Assembly: GCF_900114615.1 (NCBI RefSeq)
Contig: NZ_FOTS01000019.1
Location: forward strand, 27,535 to 91,534
Origin: Pelosinus propionicus DSM 13327
GTDB taxonomy: Bacteria > Bacillota > Negativicutes > DSM-13327
Direction of reading: 5' to 3'
DNA: 64,000 bases
Both the position numbers and the translations under genes were made by a program. Of the stretch, positions 9,006 through 17,355 are shown one piece after another; the first letter of the stretch is position 1, and every line of letters starts with the position of its first letter. The notes under the pieces are model-generated. The model did no database searches. It worked only from the letters and a program-made list of their open reading frames with translations, and had not been told where the DNA came from.

Positions 9006-9404
9006 TTAACGCACACGAAGATCTTCTTCTTTACCTTCTTGACCAAACCCGACACCCTGAACATGAACATTTACTTCTACAACATCTAGGCCTGTCATAG
9101 ATTCAATACCGCGTTTTACATTTTCCTGCACTCTTAATGCTATATCAGGTATACGTACACCATATTCTACAATTATGTATAAATCCACTGCAGCTTCTCG
9201 CTCGCCAACCTCTACTTTAACACCTTTTGCCAAATTCTTTTTACCAAGCATTTCTGCAATGCCGCCAACTAAACCAGCGCTCATTCCAGCTACACCGGAA
9301 ACTTCAGTAGCTGCCATGCCAGCAATGATACCTACAACTTCATCGGCAATTCGAATTGATCCAACATCATTACTTTCTAACTTTTCATTATCTCGCTTAT
9401 CCAC
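9006..9404 (-). CDS. Asp23/Gls24 family envelope stress response protein
   Basis: About 132 residues of the Asp23/Gls24 family, with the typical ADEVVGIIAGMAATEVSGVAGM opening and the IPDIALRVQENVKRGIE...VNVHVQGV ending. Family members are abundant cell-envelope stress proteins that polymerise under the membrane through AmaP. The open frame begins at ATG 9419, but a run of seven G forms the ribosome site there. GTG at 9404 lies six bases after it and is the better start. Confidence 0.9.
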   Translation of the reverse strand: MDKRDNEKLESNDVGSIRIADEVVGIIAGMAATEVSGVAGMSAGLVGGIAEMLGKKNLAKGVKVEVGEREAAVDLYIIVEYGVRIPDIALRVQENVKRGIESMTGLDVVEVNVHVQGVGFGQEGKEEDLRVR

Positions 9405-9531
9405 TAACAACCCCCCCATTTCAAAAATTTATAATTCTATATGACAAGGTAATAACTTTTCTATAACTACATTATTATAACAAATATTTTCCTTCTTTAC
9501 AATTTAGGACTAAATAAATTTCAAACTTGTA

Positions 9532-10062
9532 TTAAGGTTTTGCACTAATTGATATATTTTCGGCTTTTACACCTGATGTGCGTGTAATCACATCAGCTAT
9601 TTGAATAACTTCTTCATGAGAAAGTGATGTAGTTTTTATAACTGCGCTTACTGAATTTTCTCTTATGAACACCAAGGCATCTGCAAAACCACGAGATTTG
9701 ATTAAACTTTCCATTTCTGCTTCTTTTTGTTTTTCAGCAATCATTTTCAAGACCGAATCTTGTGCTTGGTTTCTGCTATCATCTGTTTTGGCATTTTTGA
9801 TACTTTCTCGCAATAAGTCTGAACGTTCACTACGAATCTTATCTCTTTCTAATCGATATTCGATAAAAAAATCTGGACTGCTAGCTGGTATGAGAGGTTC
9901 AGCGACACTCATAGTTGCTACTTGCATAGCATTCGAATGATTAACCTTTGATTGCAGCATTGATTCAATATTAGCTATAAGAATCATTATAACTATACTA
10001 ACCATTAATAAAGCAGCAAATACAACGGATCTATTTTTTTTGTGAAAGGTAAATATTTTCAT
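9532..10062 (-). CDS. spoIIIAH: Stage III sporulation protein AH
   Basis: 176 residues: a short basic N-terminus, one membrane helix (about 13-33), a charged helical region (about 70-115) and a C-terminal ring-building domain of the EscJ/PrgK fold. SpoIIIAH in the mother-cell membrane binds SpoIIQ across the intermembrane space to form the feeding-tube channel to the forespore. No spoIIQ gene is visible in this window. It is the last gene of the spoIIIA operon. Confidence 0.92.
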   Translation of the reverse strand: MKIFTFHKKNRSVVFAALLMVSIVIMILIANIESMLQSKVNHSNAMQVATMSVAEPLIPASSPDFFIEYRLERDKIRSERSDLLRESIKNAKTDDSRNQAQDSVLKMIAEKQKEAEMESLIKSRGFADALVFIRENSVSAVIKTTSLSHEEVIQIADVITRTSGVKAENISISAKP

Positions 10063-10072
10063 AATATGTTCC

Positions 10073-10678
10073 TCACTTTTTTTGCGCTAATACGGTAATT
10101 TTGTAAGATGGTATCCCTAAGCCTGCTTCAACTGCCTTTGTTAAAACTGCCTTTATATTAGAATCATATGCACCATCAGCAATAACCAGCACTCCTTTTA
10201 TCATTGGCTTAATTTCTTTAACAAGAACTGGATGGTCCATATTGTTTTCTTTACTGACTAAAATTTGCGTACTTTCTTTTGTCTCAGTCGTACTGCGGAC
10301 CCCTCCCGCAGTATCTTTTTCTTGAATGATTTTGCTTTCCTTGGTTATATTCCTGGCATGCTCTTGAGTGGAACTGTTTTCCCAAGTTATATTTACAACA
10401 ACGGTACCAGCTCCCTTTACCTGAGACAGTGTATGTGTTAACTTTCCCTCTATAGCCTCTTCATAACTAAGATTAACCGGTACAGCGACTTTTAAAGGTT
10501 CATTGCTAACCTTTGGACTTGGACTTACAGTTTGACGATCAATCACTCCTCCCATCACCAATAAGATTATTCCTAGCAAACCTAACCAAATTAAACGCGT
10601 GTTTATAACTCCATCTTTTAATAATTGCTGCGGCCAAATTTTTTTAGCATAAGTGAGAAAGCTTTCCATTCCACTCAC
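10073..10678 (-). CDS. spoIIIAG: Stage III sporulation protein AG
   Basis: 201 residues with one membrane helix (about 26-44) and a C-terminal ring-building domain ending in VEAGLGIPSYKITVL. In Bacillus, SpoIIIAG forms a large ring with a beta-barrel insertion in the mother-cell/forespore channel. GTG at 10678 is chosen because AGGAG lies eight bases upstream. It ends 10 bases before spoIIIAH. Confidence 0.92.
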   Translation of the reverse strand: MSGMESFLTYAKKIWPQQLLKDGVINTRLIWLGLLGIILLVMGGVIDRQTVSPSPKVSNEPLKVAVPVNLSYEEAIEGKLTHTLSQVKGAGTVVVNITWENSSTQEHARNITKESKIIQEKDTAGGVRSTTETKESTQILVSKENNMDHPVLVKEIKPMIKGVLVIADGAYDSNIKAVLTKAVEAGLGIPSYKITVLAQKK

Positions 10679-10691
10679 AGTCAACACTCCT

Positions 10692-11294
10692 TTATGAATA
10701 TAGCATTTTTATATCTACCTTTTCTTTTGGGATCTGATATAGCTCCAAGATTATATCTGCAATTCTTTGTTTTAAATCGTTGTGTGTTTCCTCTGATTTA
10801 TTAACTTCTTTATCAATTTTAACCTTTGCTATACTTACTATTTTTTCACCCTTTGCAGATATACCAGGTTTAACATACACAATAATACTATTAATCCCAA
10901 TAGCTGTACTTGCATTGCCCTTCTTAATCTCTACCACTACATTTGCATCAGCCACGCCATCCACTGCCATAACTAAAATTCTAATTTGTTGACTTAATTC
11001 TTTTTTATATAGCTCAAGTGATAAAGCGTTATGATCTTTAGTAACATGGTTTGCTTCATTTTCTATTACATTCAAGTCTCTCAAATTCGCAGCAAAAGCA
11101 GGAACTTGATCTTTAGAGGTTAAGTGCTGTACTGTACCAATGATTGGATTCAATATTGCCAGCATTATAAATAGCCCCATGATAACTCTTACAAAACGTC
11201 GCATGTTACTGCTTGGTAATAGCAACTCAAGAAACGAAGCAAACAATACAACAAAAATAATATTTTTTATCCAATCCGTTAACATTATAAGCAA
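10692..11294 (-). CDS. spoIIIAF: Stage III sporulation protein AF
   Basis: 200 residues: two N-terminal membrane helices (about 5-22 and 33-50) and a soluble C-terminal ring-building domain ending in ELYQIPKEKVDIKMLY. It is a component of the SpoIIIA channel. TTG at 11294 is five bases from AGGTGAG; the ATG at 11285 is an alternative. Confidence 0.9.
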   Translation of the reverse strand: MLIMLTDWIKNIIFVVLFASFLELLLPSSNMRRFVRVIMGLFIMLAILNPIIGTVQHLTSKDQVPAFAANLRDLNVIENEANHVTKDHNALSLELYKKELSQQIRILVMAVDGVADANVVVEIKKGNASTAIGINSIIVYVKPGISAKGEKIVSIAKVKIDKEVNKSEETHNDLKQRIADIILELYQIPKEKVDIKMLYS

Positions 11295-11304
11295 TAAAAC
11301 TCAC

Positions 11305-12465
11305 CTACCTTAACATCATAGCTGCACTACCTGCAGCAATAATCATAGTAATTGCTAAAAAGAACATTAGGGCAACTGTTAAAACTGCACCAAATACCAG
11401 TAACAAATTATTCCCCATTGCATCAAGACATTTTGCCATTTTTTCATCACCTAAAGGTTGTACTAATGCACCGGAAATTTTTATAACTAAGATTAGTGAT
11501 AATAATTTTATAATAGGAAAAACACAAATCAGAAAGACTGCAATAACACCAAAAATTCCAACAGCATTTTTTAATAGTAAAGACGCACCCATAACCAGTT
11601 CAACTGTATCAGCAAACATTTTTCCTACAACAGGAATAAAAGTTGCTGTTGCAAATTTAGCCGTACGAAGGGCAAGTCCATCAGCAATGCTGCCAGCTGC
11701 ACCTTGAATGGTAATAATTCCAATAAAAACCACCATAGAAAAGCCTAAAACAACCATACTTATCTGCTTTAAAACACCGGATAGGTTACTTAGGCGGTAT
11801 GTATCGGATAAATAATTTAAGCATTCAAGCGCAGCTGTTAGAAATAACAATGGTAAAACAATGTCTTTTACAATTACACTCATACTACTTATGACAAATA
11901 ACATTAGCGGTGTAAACAAACTTGCAGAAGTCAAAGCTCCTACGCCTGCCAATAAAGAAATCAATAAAGGCAATAAGGCTTCCATGAAACCAACCATATA
12001 TTCTACTGTTTGGCTAGCTAATTTTAAAGCATTATAAAATGCGGTAAGTGCAATCGATGACATAAAAATAAAACAAACGCTATACGATAATATAGAGATA
12101 CTTGACTGTTCAAATGAACTTTGTAAATTTTTTAACACAGCACACAGTACAGCCAAAAATAATAATTTCCCCATCAAATGAATATTTAACGTAACTTCAT
12201 GAAATAAATTCTGGATCAGTGCTTGCCACATGTTTTGCCAACTCACATGCATACCATTTGTGGCTATTTTGTGAATAGTGTCACTTGTCAATAACGGTAG
12301 GTCGCCATTGAGCTCTTGATTCACTTTATTAATAAATTGATTCACATGATCAGTGGATATGGTTTCAAGTAATTGTTGCTCAATTTCAGAATTACTTAGA
12401 GGAACAGCCATAACAGGTATGGTATTAACCAGCAACAGCATTAGGATAAATACGCAGATTTTCAT
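11305..12465 (-). CDS. spoIIIAE: Stage III sporulation protein AE
   Basis: Polytopic protein of 386 residues. It has a Sec-type signal peptide (residues 1-20, cleavage likely after PVMA), a soluble stretch to about residue 90, and then about seven membrane segments. It matches the SpoIIIAE transporter-like component of the mother-cell channel. The order AA-AB-AC-AD-AE-AF-AG-AH is fully kept here. Confidence 0.94.
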   Translation of the reverse strand: MKICVFILMLLLVNTIPVMAVPLSNSEIEQQLLETISTDHVNQFINKVNQELNGDLPLLTSDTIHKIATNGMHVSWQNMWQALIQNLFHEVTLNIHLMGKLLFLAVLCAVLKNLQSSFEQSSISILSYSVCFIFMSSIALTAFYNALKLASQTVEYMVGFMEALLPLLISLLAGVGALTSASLFTPLMLFVISSMSVIVKDIVLPLLFLTAALECLNYLSDTYRLSNLSGVLKQISMVVLGFSMVVFIGIITIQGAAGSIADGLALRTAKFATATFIPVVGKMFADTVELVMGASLLLKNAVGIFGVIAVFLICVFPIIKLLSLILVIKISGALVQPLGDEKMAKCLDAMGNNLLLVFGAVLTVALMFFLAITMIIAAGSAAMMLR

Positions 12466-12477
12466 TTATATACCACC

Positions 12478-12864
12478 TTATGGAATCAATCTCACAATAG
12501 TATCCATTACTAAAGCAATAATAGGAATAGCCATTACCATTACCATTACTTTACCGGCAAATTCAATCTTGCCTGCTACGGCCCCTTCCCCCGCATCACG
12601 ACAAACTTGAGCACCAAATTCTGTAATATAAGCAATGCCAATAATTTTTAGGATAGTATTTAAATACATTTGACTAATATTAGCTTTTTCCGCCATATCA
12701 CGAAACAAATTTAGTACTACTGTTATTTTAGTAAGTATTAGCAGAAAAATGATACTTGCTAAGGTTAAACTTAACTGCACAGCAATTTCGGGTTTTTCTT
12801 TCTTAATGATTAAAATAAGTAAAGTTACAATAAAGCCTAATCCAACAATTTGAATAATTTCCAC
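12478..12864 (-). CDS. spoIIIAD: Stage III sporulation protein AD
   Basis: Hydrophobic protein of about 128 residues with four predicted membrane helices and the conserved ITEFGAQVCRDAGEGAVAGKIEFAGK loop of SpoIIIAC/AD proteins. It is thought to be a membrane-ring subunit of the channel. GTG at 12864 lies eight bases after AAGGGG; a GTG at 12873 overlaps that site. Confidence 0.93.
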   Translation of the reverse strand: MEIIQIVGLGFIVTLLILIIKKEKPEIAVQLSLTLASIIFLLILTKITVVLNLFRDMAEKANISQMYLNTILKIIGIAYITEFGAQVCRDAGEGAVAGKIEFAGKVMVMVMAIPIIALVMDTIVRLIP

Positions 12865-12876
12865 AACTTGCACCCC

Positions 12877-13074
12877 TTAAAATAGCTTAAAAACATCCTG
12901 TACAGTGTTGAATAATTTGCCCAATAATTGCACAACCCAAAGCAATACAACAGTAAACCCAGCTAAAGTACATAAATGTGCCATATCTTCTTTACCGGCT
13001 TGCTTTAGCGCCGTATGAAAAACAGAAACTAGAATTCCAACACCAGCAATTTTGAATAATATATCCAGGCCCAT
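12877..13074 (-). CDS. spoIIIAC: Stage III sporulation protein AC
   Basis: 65 residues with two membrane helices separated by the conserved short loop HTALKQAGKEDMAHLCTLAG. It is a paralogue of the first half of SpoIIIAD. It starts at ATG 13074 with GGAGG upstream and sits between spoIIIAB and spoIIIAD, as in all spoIIIA operons. Confidence 0.93.
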   Translation of the reverse strand: MGLDILFKIAGVGILVSVFHTALKQAGKEDMAHLCTLAGFTVVLLWVVQLLGKLFNTVQDVFKLF

Positions 13075-13136
13075 TTTTTTCCTCCCTTACACTTGCTACA
13101 TAAATAAATTGTAAAACTTTTGATAGGAACATTTAT

Positions 13137-13655
13137 TCAAACTAGTATTATTACAATTGCTAATCCTCCGCATATACCTAAATATCTGTACATTTTTGTA
13201 TTGAGATCTCGCAGCCGTGTTGCTTCATTTTCAAACCGTTCTAATTGCTCAATGACTAAAGACAAATAATTCTCTTGTTCCTCGCAGTTCATTGCACCTA
13301 AATTTCCTCCTAAAACATAAAGCACTTCAATTTCTGGATTTTTTAAAATTAAACATCCTTCCATGTCACTTAACACTTTTTTGATAATTTCTTGAGGCGT
13401 AAGGGAAGGATTTTTTTCTAATAAACTGGCAACCTGTTGAAAAAATTCTGCTACTGGTCCATATATACCATTAGTAGAGTTTTTAATGGCTTCATGTAAA
13501 GGCAAACAGGAATAATTTATATGAGATCTCAGTGAGCCAATACAAGTTATGAGTTGCCTAAGTTGACGAGGTCGCTCTTGGCAACAGGATGCCATTTTAA
13601 ATCCTATATATGAGCTAACCAACAAGACTAAAAGACTACCTATTAATTTCAACAT
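13137..13655 (-). CDS. spoIIIAB: Stage III sporulation protein AB
   Basis: 172 residues: an N-terminal membrane helix (about 4-22), a helical domain, and a C-terminal membrane helix (about 155-171). This is the layout of SpoIIIAB, which has a fold related to GspF-type secretion platform proteins. It overlaps the end of spoIIIAA by 20 bases. Confidence 0.92.
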   Translation of the reverse strand: MLKLIGSLLVLLVSSYIGFKMASCCQERPRQLRQLITCIGSLRSHINYSCLPLHEAIKNSTNGIYGPVAEFFQQVASLLEKNPSLTPQEIIKKVLSDMEGCLILKNPEIEVLYVLGGNLGAMNCEEQENYLSLVIEQLERFENEATRLRDLNTKMYRYLGICGGLAIVIILV

Positions 13656-14649
13656 TTTTAGCTCCTTCCCATAAGATTTTATTATTACTACTATCTATAA
13701 TTTTTTTTATTGTACCAATACGAGGACTATCACTTAATAGAATATATCGATGGAAGTATTTACTTTCTACTAGTTCCCTAACATTAGGTCTGTGTAATAG
13801 CTCACTAAGGTCTTTGCTATGGACTGTTGTTATTACACTTACACCAGCGTTTAAAGCTTCGCGTACCGCAAGTATGTCCTCGGCTCGCCCTAATTCATCA
13901 GTTGCAATAACCGCAGGTGACATAGAGCGAATCAACATAAGCATCCCCATTGCCTTAGGACAGCTGTCAAGCACATCTGTTCTGATGCCCAGGTCAACAG
14001 TACTAATACCACTTTTACAGGCTGCTATTTCCGAACGTTCATCAACAACTCCTACTGGTAAACCTTTATTCATCTTGGATCCCATGCTAATTTGCCGAAT
14101 TAAATCTCGTAGAATAGTTGTCTTGCCGCAACGAGGCGGTGAAACAATTAAAGTATTTAAAACCTGTCCTTCTTTTGTAATAATATAAGGTATGATTTGA
14201 TCAGCACAGCCTTTTACTTCTCGAGCTAAACGAATATTAAGTCCATTTATACTTTTTAATGTCTTGACCTTCTCAGCATCGATAATTGCTTGTCCTGTCA
14301 ATCCGATTCTATGTCCACCATCAATTGTTAAGAAACCTAATTTTAGTTGATGCTCAAAGGCATATAATGAATTTTTACTCATAAGCTGCAATGTTCTTTG
14401 TATATCATCTTGGCTACATAAATATGCTTCATTATATTCCAACACAACTTTCCCCAAGGGATTTATTATAATATCTTGATTTCCTAAAACAAGCATTAAA
14501 GGTTGATTAATTCGTAAACGGATTTCGGTCAAATCTTTCAGTCGTTCTAAAGGTACTGCATTAATCATGGTAATTATCTGTACAGGTAAAACTGGATAAA
14601 TTGATTCTTCCAATATCTTTTTAAGTAAAATAATTTTATTATCAATCAT
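13636..14649 (-). CDS. spoIIIAA: Stage III sporulation protein AA (ATPase)
   Basis: ATPase of 337 residues related to type II/IV secretion motors. The Walker A loop PPRCGKTT is near residue 170 and the Walker B region VIATDELGRAED near 250, followed by TTVHSKDLSELLHRP. It powers the SpoIIIA channel from the mother-cell cytoplasm. ATG at 14649 is eight bases from AAAGGAAG; the ATG at 14673 has no ribosome site. A sigma-E-like promoter can be drawn just upstream (see the promoter at 14674-14701). Confidence 0.94.
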   Translation of the reverse strand: MIDNKIILLKKILEESIYPVLPVQIITMINAVPLERLKDLTEIRLRINQPLMLVLGNQDIIINPLGKVVLEYNEAYLCSQDDIQRTLQLMSKNSLYAFEHQLKLGFLTIDGGHRIGLTGQAIIDAEKVKTLKSINGLNIRLAREVKGCADQIIPYIITKEGQVLNTLIVSPPRCGKTTILRDLIRQISMGSKMNKGLPVGVVDERSEIAACKSGISTVDLGIRTDVLDSCPKAMGMLMLIRSMSPAVIATDELGRAEDILAVREALNAGVSVITTVHSKDLSELLHRPNVRELVESKYFHRYILLSDSPRIGTIKKIIDSSNNKILWEGAKNVEINR

Positions 14650-14673
14650 ATCTACTACTTCCTTTCTTAACAT

Positions 14674-14701
14674 AGATATGGTGCAAAAAGAAAATTATAC
14701 C
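14674..14701 (-). promoter_or_regulatory. Possible sigma-E-type promoter of the spoIIIA operon
   Basis: On the minus strand GTATAAT (14741-like arm copy at the right; lower copy about 14695-14701) is followed after 13 bases by CATATCTA, about 25 bases from the spoIIIAA ATG. This resembles the mother-cell sigma-E pattern (ATA-containing -35, CATA-starting -10). Sigma-E control of spoIIIA is established in Bacillus; the assignment here is by eye and weak. Confidence 0.35.
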
Positions 14702-14749
14702 AATAATAAAAAAACTCGACATCGAATTTTTTTATTATTGGTATAATTT
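14692..14749. repeat. Perfect 23-bp inverted repeat upstream of spoIIIAA
   Basis: Arms 14692-14714 and 14727-14749 are exact reverse complements; they are almost pure A/T with one CC/GG pair. The 12-base loop contains two TCGA palindromes. As RNA it could form a long weak hairpin ending in U-rich sequence on either strand, so it may act as a bidirectional terminator. Its lower arm also overlaps the likely spoIIIA promoter region. Confidence 0.9.
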
Positions 14750-14750
14750 A

Positions 14751-14789
14751 AAATAAACAGCAAGAAGTTTTAGTCCTCTTCTTGCTGTT
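14751..14789 (-). terminator. Rho-independent terminator of the CD1247-type gene
   Basis: Perfect 12-base arms AACAGCAAGAAG/CTTCTTGCTGTT (14756-14767 and 14778-14789), with the minus-strand stem followed by TTTATTTT. It is located 29 bases after the stop of the gene at 14818. Confidence 0.85.
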
Positions 14790-14817
14790 ACATCGTGAAA
14801 ATGATATTAACCTTTTG

Positions 14818-15264
14818 TCAAATTCCTGGATGGATACCATATCTAAAATCAGAATTAACTTGTCCATTCCCCATGTCACTAACTTCAATTTCTAAAGTAC
14901 TATCATACACGATGTCACCGCAATGTGGACATGAAACTTCCAGATCATCATCCGATTCTAATAAACTAGATTCAAAGCTGACAGTTTCATGGCAAGAGGG
15001 GCATTGAACTTCTACTAATTCTTCGCTAGCAATATCTTCGTAGACTTCTTCTTCTAAATCAGTTAAATCATCATCCATACTTTCTACATATGTTTCTAGA
15101 TCCTCTTGAACCATTTGAATATTATTAAATTCTTCAGCCATATCATCAAGTACATCTATAATATTTATCAACAACTTCCCTTCAGCCGAACGCTCATTGA
15201 CATTAAGTCCTTGTGTTAATCCTTGTAAATAAGCTACTCGTTCTTTAATATTTCCCATAGACAT
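14818..15264 (-). CDS. CD1247-domain protein with C-terminal zinc ribbon
   Basis: 148 residues. The N-terminal helical domain (MGNIKERVAYLQGLTQGLNV...LINIIDVLDDMAEE) is the one named after Clostridioides CD1247. A very acidic linker (DDDLTDLEEEVYED) and a zinc ribbon with CPSCHE and CPHCGD pairs (about residues 87-121) follow. Function is unknown; the family is confined to spore-forming anaerobes and lies near spoIIIA or efp. It is transcribed alone, with its own terminator. ATG at 15264 is followed two codons later by another possible ATG (15258). Confidence 0.8.
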   Translation of the reverse strand: MSMGNIKERVAYLQGLTQGLNVNERSAEGKLLINIIDVLDDMAEEFNNIQMVQEDLETYVESMDDDLTDLEEEVYEDIASEELVEVQCPSCHETVSFESSLLESDDDLEVSCPHCGDIVYDSTLEIEVSDMGNGQVNSDFRYGIHPGI

Positions 15265-15385
15265 AAAGCCCCCTCTAAAGTATAGTTATTACGATATTGT
15301 CATTATACCCATTTTTTAAATAGTTCATTCTTACTGTTTTAAACAATCATATTGCTTCTTCGATTTATTTTTTCAAATATTTATA

Positions 15386-15425
15386 ATAAAAAAACTGTAT
15401 TCTTCATTAACTAAGAATACAGTTT
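15386..15425 (-). terminator. Rho-independent terminator of the pepP-efp unit
   Basis: Perfect 13-base arms AAACTGTATTCTT/AAGAATACAGTTT at 15392-15404 and 15413-15425, followed on the minus strand by a T-rich run. It lies 37 bases after the efp stop. Confidence 0.9.
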
Positions 15426-15462
15426 CCTTTTAAAATTAATTAAAAATCATCCTAATATATAT

Positions 15463-16020
15463 CTATGCTCTTTCTAGATATTCTCCAGTGCGAGTATCTA
15501 CTCTTAAAACATCTCCAATATTAATAAATAAAGGCACCCGCACTACACAGCCAGATTCCATTTTTGCAGGTTTCGTACCGCCAGTAGCTGTATCTCCACG
15601 AATACCAGGATCGGTTTCAACAACTGTTAGCTCAACTGCAACAGGTAATTCAACACCAATGACTGTTCCTTGAAAAAACATGATACTAATATTCATATTT
15701 TCTTTAAGATACTTTACAGCATCACCTAACTGTTCAGATGTTAACTCACTCTGCTCATAATTTTCATTATCCATAAAATTATAATTGCCATCGCTTTCAT
15801 ACAAATATTGCATCTCACGACGATCCACATGAGCCTTAGGAAATTTTTCTCCTGGATTAAAGGTACGCTCAACTACCGCACCAGTACGTACATTTTTCAT
15901 TTTTGTACGTACAAAAGCAGCACCTTTACCAGGCTTTACATGCTGAAAATCAACTATTTGCCAAACATTATTATCAATTTCAATTGTTGCTCCTGTACGA
16001 AAATCACTACTTGATATCAT
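15463..16020 (-). CDS. efp: Elongation factor P
   Basis: EF-P of 185 residues with the KOW-like N-terminal domain and two OB domains. The conserved loop [15 protein letters not shown] is near residues 31-45; its tip lysine K34 is the position modified in many species. EF-P relieves ribosome stalling at polyproline stretches. ATG follows GGAGG by six bases. It lies directly downstream of pepP, the usual Firmicute arrangement. Confidence 0.97.
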   Translation of the reverse strand: MISSSDFRTGATIEIDNNVWQIVDFQHVKPGKGAAFVRTKMKNVRTGAVVERTFNPGEKFPKAHVDRREMQYLYESDGNYNFMDNENYEQSELTSEQLGDAVKYLKENMNISIMFFQGTVIGVELPVAVELTVVETDPGIRGDTATGGTKPAKMESGCVVRVPLFINIGDVLRVDTRTGEYLERA

Positions 16021-16059
16021 TTTATTACCTCCATAGTCCCATTTAATTAAAAGTAAATA

Positions 16060-17124
16060 TTAATATAACTCTATTAACTGTTTACTACTAGCAGTTAATA
16101 TTTGACACCCTTCATCACTAACTAAAACAGTGTCTTCAATACGCACTCCGCCCCAATCAGGCAGGTAAATTCCTGGTTCAACTGTTACTACCATATTTTT
16201 CAATAAGACAGTATGTATATTAGCAGGAGAAAGCCTCGGTTCCTCATGGATGTTAAGACCTAGCCCATGCCCTAATCCATGCCCGAAAAATTCACCAAAA
16301 CCAGCGTCTATAATAATATTTCTGGCTACAGCATCAACATCTTTGCCAATTTTTCCAGCAGTAACAGCCTGCACTCCTGCCAATTGAGCAGCCAAAACGA
16401 CTTCATAAATTTCTTTTTGCTTTGCTGTAGCTTTTCCCATACAAACGGTGCGAGTAATGTCCGAATGGTATCCTTTATATACTGCGCCAAAATCCATTGT
16501 TACAAAATCACCAAGTTCAATTATTTTATCAGAAGCTCTTCCATGAGGCAACGCTCCACGTTTGCCAGAGGCCATAATAGTATCAAAAGCTGGCTTTTCT
16601 GCTCCTAACTGTCGCATATAATATTCTAATTCTAAAGCTACTTCTTGCTCAGTCATACCTGGCTTTAAAAATGACATAATTCTAGAAAAAGCATCATCAG
16701 CAATTTTAACCGCTTTTTTTATCAATGCAATTTCACTCTCATCTTTTACCATACGCAAAGCATCCAACTGGACAGGAATTAGATTTACAGAATGCAAGTA
16801 ATTAATTAGTTCTTGATGTCCATCATAAGTAACAAAGTCGCTTTCAAAACCGATTTGAAAGACTCCAAGTTTGTTAATCATTTCTGTCAAAGTTTTACCG
16901 ACAGTATGATAACGCACAATTTCATATTGCGCAGCTTGCATAGTGGCTTGTTCAATATAACGAAAATCGGTTAATAAGAGATTTTCGTTATTAGAAATCA
17001 GTAATATACCCGCTGAACCACTGAATCCGCTGAAATAGTGTCTATTCTCTGGCTTATGAATTAGCATGCAATCTAACTGATGTTCTTTCATAAACTTACG
17101 AAGTTTAATTAATCTTTTTTCCAT
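16060..17124 (-). CDS. pepP: Xaa-Pro aminopeptidase (M24 family)
   Basis: 354 residues: a creatinase-like N-terminal domain (1-125), then the pita-bread M24 metallopeptidase domain. Metal ligands can be seen in MDFGAVYKGYHSDITRT (two Asp), GHGLGHGLGLNIHEEP (His, Glu) and VTVEPGIY (Glu). It removes N-terminal residues preceding proline. Its own ribosome site is poor; a short upstream frame ends two bases before its ATG, so coupled translation is possible. Confidence 0.94.
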   Translation of the reverse strand: MEKRLIKLRKFMKEHQLDCMLIHKPENRHYFSGFSGSAGILLISNNENLLLTDFRYIEQATMQAAQYEIVRYHTVGKTLTEMINKLGVFQIGFESDFVTYDGHQELINYLHSVNLIPVQLDALRMVKDESEIALIKKAVKIADDAFSRIMSFLKPGMTEQEVALELEYYMRQLGAEKPAFDTIMASGKRGALPHGRASDKIIELGDFVTMDFGAVYKGYHSDITRTVCMGKATAKQKEIYEVVLAAQLAGVQAVTAGKIGKDVDAVARNIIIDAGFGEFFGHGLGHGLGLNIHEEPRLSPANIHTVLLKNMVVTVEPGIYLPDWGGVRIEDTVLVSDEGCQILTASSKQLIELY

Positions 17125-17125
17125 A

Positions 17126-17248
17126 TTAACTCACGCTGCTAATTTTATCAGCAACTGCCTCCAATGCCAAAAGATAATCGTATCTAGACCATAAGCAGAA
17201 ACGATTCGGTTCGTGAATAGGCAAATCACAAATTCCTTTGTCTCTCAT
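17126..17248 (-). CDS. Possible small protein of 40 aa, coupled to pepP
   Basis: An open frame from ATG 17248 to TAA 17126, ending one base before the pepP ATG. The 40 residues include Cys7 and Cys18, an aromatic patch (FCLWSRYDY) and an amphipathic helix (LALEAVADKIS). AAGG about ten bases upstream is a weak ribosome site. I do not recognise a family. It could be a genuine small protein, a leader that couples translation into pepP, or a chance frame. Confidence 0.45.
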   Translation of the reverse strand: MRDKGICDLPIHEPNRFCLWSRYDYLLALEAVADKISSVS

Positions 17249-17355
17249 CTTATCACAGCCTTAGCATAAGAATTCATTATCTTTTATATTTTATCATAGA
17301 TTTAAATTATTGCCTAGTTCTTTGTATGGAATTAACATTACATAATCTATATGTA

